A DNA stretch of 46,981 nt, taken from positions 1 through 46,981 of the forward strand of contig NZ_AUCC01000018.1 in NCBI RefSeq assembly GCF_000429565.1, written 5' to 3'. A model generated the notes under the pieces. That model was not told the DNA's origin. It saw only the letters and a program-made list of their open reading frames with translations, and made no database searches. Of the stretch, positions 43,857-46,981 are shown one piece after another; the first letter of the stretch is position 1; every line of letters begins with the position of its first letter. The DNA is from Arsenophonus nasoniae DSM 15247. Lineage in GTDB: Bacteria; Pseudomonadota; Gammaproteobacteria; Enterobacterales; Enterobacteriaceae. Made by a program: the position numbers and the translations under genes.

Positions 43857-46142
43857 TTAAATTATTGCATCCTCTGGTTTAGTTTTGTGCATACCTTCGA
43901 AATGATAGGTTAATTTTTGCGTCTTCTTATTTAGATCAATCTTAACAGCACCACCGCGACTCAACTGGCCAAATAAAAGTTCATTAGCTAAAGGTTTTTT
44001 CAGATTATCCTGGATAACCCTTGCCATCGGCCTAGCTCCCATCGCCTTATCATAACCTTTAGTGCAAAGCCATTGACGTGCCGCATTGCTGATTTCAATT
44101 GACACGCCTTTTTCATCAAGTTGAGCTTGTAACTCAACAATAAACTTATCAACAACTTGGGCAATAACTTCAGTTGTTAAAGCATTAAACCAAATAATAC
44201 TATCCAATCGATTACGAAATTCAGGCGCAAAAATTCGTTTTATTTCTGATAATGCATCAGTACTATTATCCTGCTGAGTAAAACCAATTGATTGACGTTG
44301 TGTTTCTTGCACACCCGCATTGGTAGTCATCACCAATACAACATTACGAAAATCAGCCTTACGGCCATTATTATCGGTTAATGTCCCATTATCCATCACT
44401 TGTAATAAAAGATTAAATACATCAGAATGTGCTTTTTCTATTTCATCTAATAAAACGACTGAATAAGGATGTTTTATAACCGCATCTGTCAATAAACCGC
44501 CTTGATCAAAGCCTACATATCCTGGCGGGGCACCAATTAGCCGGCTAACTGTATGGCGTTCCATATATTCAGACATATCAAAACGCAATAATTTAATATC
44601 TAATGCTTTTGCCAGTTGCACAGTGACTTCTGTCTTACCTACACCTGTTGGTCCAGCAAATAAAAATGCTCCTATTGGTCTATGACTACTGCCTAATCCC
44701 GCCCGATTCATTTTAATCGCTTCACTAAGAGTTTCGATGGCTTGCTCTTGGCCAAATACTAGCAATTTCAATCTATTATCTAGATTTTTCAATCGCTCTT
44801 TATCGCTAGAAGAAATTGTTTTTTCAGGAATGCGGGCAATTAGGGAAACAACCGATTCTATCTCCTGTACCCCAATTGTTTTCTTACGTCGGTTTTGTGG
44901 CATCAAACGCGTTCTTGCACCCGCTTCATCAATAACATCAATCGCTTTATCCGGTAAATGGCGATCTGTGATATATTTTACTGACAAATCAACCGCAGCT
45001 TTAATTGCTTTTGGACTATAACGAACATTATGATGAGCTTCATACTTAGCCCGTAATCCGTTAATAATCTGTACCGTTTCGTCAGCAGAAGGTTCGACGA
45101 TATCAATTTTTTGGAATCGTCTTGCCAGCGCTCGATCTTTCTCAAAAATATGACTAAATTCTTGGTAGGTAGTTGAGCCCATCACGCGGATCCGACCGCT
45201 AGATAGTAATGGCTTAATCAAATTAGCCGCATCAACTTGTCCGCCAGATGCCGCACCAGCACCAATAATCGTATGGATTTCATCAATAAATAGAATACTT
45301 TTTTCATCTTTTTCTAACACATTTAATAATGCTTTAAAGCGCTTTTCGAAATCACCACGATACTTAGTACCGGCCAGTAATGAACCGATATCCAGCGCAT
45401 AAATAGTACAATCTTTCATCACTTCCGGAATATCATTTTGTATGATACGCCATGCTAGCCCTTCGGCAATCGCTGTTTTACCCACCCCAGATTCACCCAC
45501 TAATAGCGGATTATTCTTTCGTCGACGACAAAGAACCTGGATCGTTCTCTCCAACTCCAACTGACGCCCAATTAAAGGATCAACTTTACCGGCTTTTGAT
45601 AATTGATTAAGGTTGGTGGTAAAGCTATCCATCCGTTCTTCAACGCCAACTGCCTCTTCATTCTGATAAGCGGCATTAATGGAATCTGACTGGCGATTGT
45701 CTGCCTCACTACCTTTGACCATACCATGAGAAATAAAATTAACAACATCAAGCCGACTGACATCGTGTTTACGCAATAAGTAGGCAGCTTGAGACTCTTG
45801 TTCGCTAAATATAGCAACCAATACATTGGCACCGGTAACTTCATTACGCCCTGATGACTGAACATGAAATACAGCACGCTGTAGTACTCGCTGAAAACTT
45901 AACGTGGGTTGAGTGTCCCGACTATCATCCTCAGGCAATAATGGTGTTGTTTGTGAAATAAAATGCTCCAATTCCTGTCGCAATATCACAAGATCAACTT
46001 TGCAAGCTTCTAAAGCTTCCCGGGCGGATGTATTACTGAGCAGCGCCAGCAATAGATGCTCAACCGTCATAAATTCATGCCTGCTATCTCTTGCCTTGGC
46101 AAAAGCTACATTAAGACTAAGTTCAAGTTCTTGGTTAAGCAT
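43857..46142 (-). CDS. clpA: ATP-dependent Clp protease ATP-binding subunit ClpA
   Basis: ClpA unfolds substrates and feeds them to ClpP. The 761-aa product (E. coli 758) has the N-domain (about residues 1-140) that binds ClpS. Two AAA+ modules follow, with Walker [10 protein letters not shown] and GPTGVGKTE and Walker [10 protein letters not shown] and [10 protein letters not shown]. The IGF loop for ClpP docking (QSIGFTQQD) is present. The ATG at 46142 has a strong GGGAGGTGATT site; a 16-codon extension was rejected. It lies 26 bp downstream of clpS. Confidence 0.98.
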   Translation of the reverse strand: MLNQELELSLNVAFAKARDSRHEFMTVEHLLLALLSNTSAREALEACKVDLVILRQELEHFISQTTPLLPEDDSRDTQPTLSFQRVLQRAVFHVQSSGRNEVTGANVLVAIFSEQESQAAYLLRKHDVSRLDVVNFISHGMVKGSEADNRQSDSINAAYQNEEAVGVEERMDSFTTNLNQLSKAGKVDPLIGRQLELERTIQVLCRRRKNNPLLVGESGVGKTAIAEGLAWRIIQNDIPEVMKDCTIYALDIGSLLAGTKYRGDFEKRFKALLNVLEKDEKSILFIDEIHTIIGAGAASGGQVDAANLIKPLLSSGRIRVMGSTTYQEFSHIFEKDRALARRFQKIDIVEPSADETVQIINGLRAKYEAHHNVRYSPKAIKAAVDLSVKYITDRHLPDKAIDVIDEAGARTRLMPQNRRKKTIGVQEIESVVSLIARIPEKTISSSDKERLKNLDNRLKLLVFGQEQAIETLSEAIKMNRAGLGSSHRPIGAFLFAGPTGVGKTEVTVQLAKALDIKLLRFDMSEYMERHTVSRLIGAPPGYVGFDQGGLLTDAVIKHPYSVVLLDEIEKAHSDVFNLLLQVMDNGTLTDNNGRKADFRNVVLVMTTNAGVQETQRQSIGFTQQDNSTDALSEIKRIFAPEFRNRLDSIIWFNALTTEVIAQVVDKFIVELQAQLDEKGVSIEISNAARQWLCTKGYDKAMGARPMARVIQDNLKKPLANELLFGQLSRGGAVKIDLNKKTQKLTYHFEGMHKTKPEDAII

Positions 46143-46168
46143 AATCACCTCCCTATAAATTAGTCTAA

Positions 46169-46489
46169 TCAGACTTCTTCTATCGTGCAAAGTAATGGAT
46201 ATTCATGTTCTCTTGCATAAATATTAACTTGCGCGGCCTTTGTTTCTGCAACTTCAGCAGTATAAACCCCACAGATCCCTTTCCCGTGAAAATGAACATC
46301 CAACATAATTTGTGTGGCTTGCTCTTCATCAAAAGAAAAGTATTTCTTTAACACTTGTACTACAAAATCCATTGGTGTGAAATCATCATTATTCAAAATC
46401 ACCTTATACATAGAAGGTGGCTGTAAAGCATGTTCCACTTGTTCCTTGAGCCTGACATCCGTCTGATAATCTGATTGGCACTCACTCAT
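46169..46489 (-). CDS. clpS: ATP-dependent Clp protease adaptor ClpS
   Basis: ClpS recognises N-degron substrates (N-terminal Leu, Phe, Tyr or Trp) and hands them to ClpAP. The 106-aa product equals the E. coli length. It has a variable N-terminal tail, then [20 protein letters not shown] with the substrate-gate NDD, and [19 protein letters not shown]. The start ATG is at 46489. In E. coli, cspD is divergent from clpS. Here the position holds non-coding DNA and an IS21-type element. Confidence 0.97.
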   Translation of the reverse strand: MSECQSDYQTDVRLKEQVEHALQPPSMYKVILNNDDFTPMDFVVQVLKKYFSFDEEQATQIMLDVHFHGKGICGVYTAEVAETKAAQVNIYAREHEYPLLCTIEEV

Positions 46490-46664
46490 TATGTAAAAAT
46501 CCAGTTAAATATTTTAATTATACATTTTTCTTAATTATTCTTAGTTTATCACTTTGATGCCCTTTGTGACCAATCATCCTTAAAAAAGTAAATAATAAAA
46601 AACAGTGACCTATAGCGTTATCTAAATCAAATTTTAGCAACTGAACCACTTTCTTGGAATATAG
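46490..46664. other. clpS upstream region, no cspD
   Basis: 175 bp with no recognisable cspD or other gene. It should carry the clpS promoter. An ACTGAACCACT at 46640-46650 resembles the IS repeat ACTGATCCACT, just outside the proposed element end. Confidence 0.5.
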
Positions 46665-46671
46665 TGTCACC

Positions 46672-46718
46672 GATCATGCAAAACTGATCCACTAACGATC
46701 ATCTAAAACTGATCCACT
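46672..46718. repeat. Tandem terminal repeats of the IS21-like element
   Basis: Two direct 22-bp copies, 25 bp apart start to start, differ at 2 positions (GC/CT at the seventh and eighth bases). They probably bind the transposase. Confidence 0.8.
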
Positions 46719-46752
46719 TGGTATTATTCGCACATTTTTGTACGGATAATTT

Positions 46753-46981
46753 ATGTTAACCAAGGAGATATTTGTGGATATTCATGTTCGCTTTGCACAA
46801 GGACAAAGCCTTCGAAAAATTGCCAGTGAGTTGGGTATATCCCGTAACACCGTAAAACATCATTTACAACAACAGACAATGCCAACTTATGCTAAAAGAA
46901 GTCAACAACCGACTAAATTATCCCCCTTTAAACCTTATTTGCTTCAGCGAATTGAACTGGCTAAACCTGATTGGATCCCTG
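46753..46981 (+). CDS. istA: IS21-family transposase IstA, N-terminus (partial)
   Basis: 76 codons run off the right edge. The peptide begins MLTKEIFVDIHVRFAQGQS. A helix-turn-helix follows, RKIASELGISRNTVKHHL (about residues 21-38), as in IstA DNA-binding domains. The catalytic DDE core is not in view. The ATG at 46753 is a family-like start (MLxxE...). A GTG at 46774 with AAGGAG upstream is an alternative. No stop or frameshift is seen in the visible part. Confidence 0.82.
   Translation, partial: MLTKEIFVDIHVRFAQGQSLRKIASELGISRNTVKHHLQQQTMPTYAKRSQQPTKLSPFKPYLLQRIELAKPDWIP

Larger units (their letters stand above)
46665..46981 (+). mobile_element. IS21-family insertion sequence, left end (element continues past the window)
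   Basis: The proposed terminus starts TGTCAC at 46665. It is followed by two 22-bp near-identical repeats (46672-46693 and 46697-46718, GATCAT-NN-AAAACTGATCCACT). Multiple terminal transposase-binding repeats and a TGT-type end are typical of IS21-family elements. The istA start follows. The right end, istB and target duplication are outside the window. Confidence 0.75.

Overview
The window is a low-GC enterobacterial chromosome segment. It carries about 31 intact or near-intact chromosomal genes, plus one broken accessory gene and the edges of two mobile elements. The chromosomal order is almost collinear with the Escherichia coli block mukBEF-smtA ... rpsA ... pfl ... ftsK-lrp-trxB-cydDC-aat-infA-clpAS. 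Protein similarity, judged by recall of the E. coli sequences, is high throughout. The AT-rich intergenic regions and codon use suggest a Morganellaceae-type host-associated lineage such as Arsenophonus or a relative of Providencia/Proteus. That placement is inference, not shown by the sequence.

Left edge (1-627): the N-terminus of a P4-type integrase reads out of the window, followed by about 500 bp of very AT-rich DNA and the mukB terminator. Region 628-7877 is the minus-strand operon cmoM-mukF-mukE-mukB (tRNA wobble modification and the chromosome condensin). Region 8078-16310 holds elyC, ycaR-kdsB, a divergent cold-shock-like protein, then comEC-msbA-lpxK and ihfB: Kdo synthesis, lipid A phosphorylation and flipping, and envelope maintenance. 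Region 16371-21561 holds rpsA, cmk, aroA and serC. A periplasmic asparaginase (ansB) follows.

Region 22940-29006 reads rightward: ycaO, focA, pflB, pflA, the ribosomal S12 modification helper and the formate fermentation module. A near-consensus FNR box lies upstream of focA. Between pflA and serS, where E. coli has dmsABC and other genes, lies a metalloprotease-like gene (HExxH, aspzincin/Lys-endopeptidase type) split by a single in-frame TAG.

Region 30193-37321 is minus strand: serS, rarA, lolA, ftsK, lrp. Region 37868-43788 is plus strand: trxB, cydD, cydC, aat, infA. clpS-clpA follow convergently on the minus strand; the tRNA-Ser gene serW found between infA and clpA in E. coli is absent. 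The right edge holds the left end and istA start of an IS21-family element in the place where E. coli has cspD.

I saw no rRNA, tRNA, CRISPR array or clear new multi-gene system. The most notable items are the amber-interrupted metalloprotease, the cold-shock-like protein with an altered RNP2 motif, the integrase boundary at mukB, the comEC minisatellite and the IS21 end.
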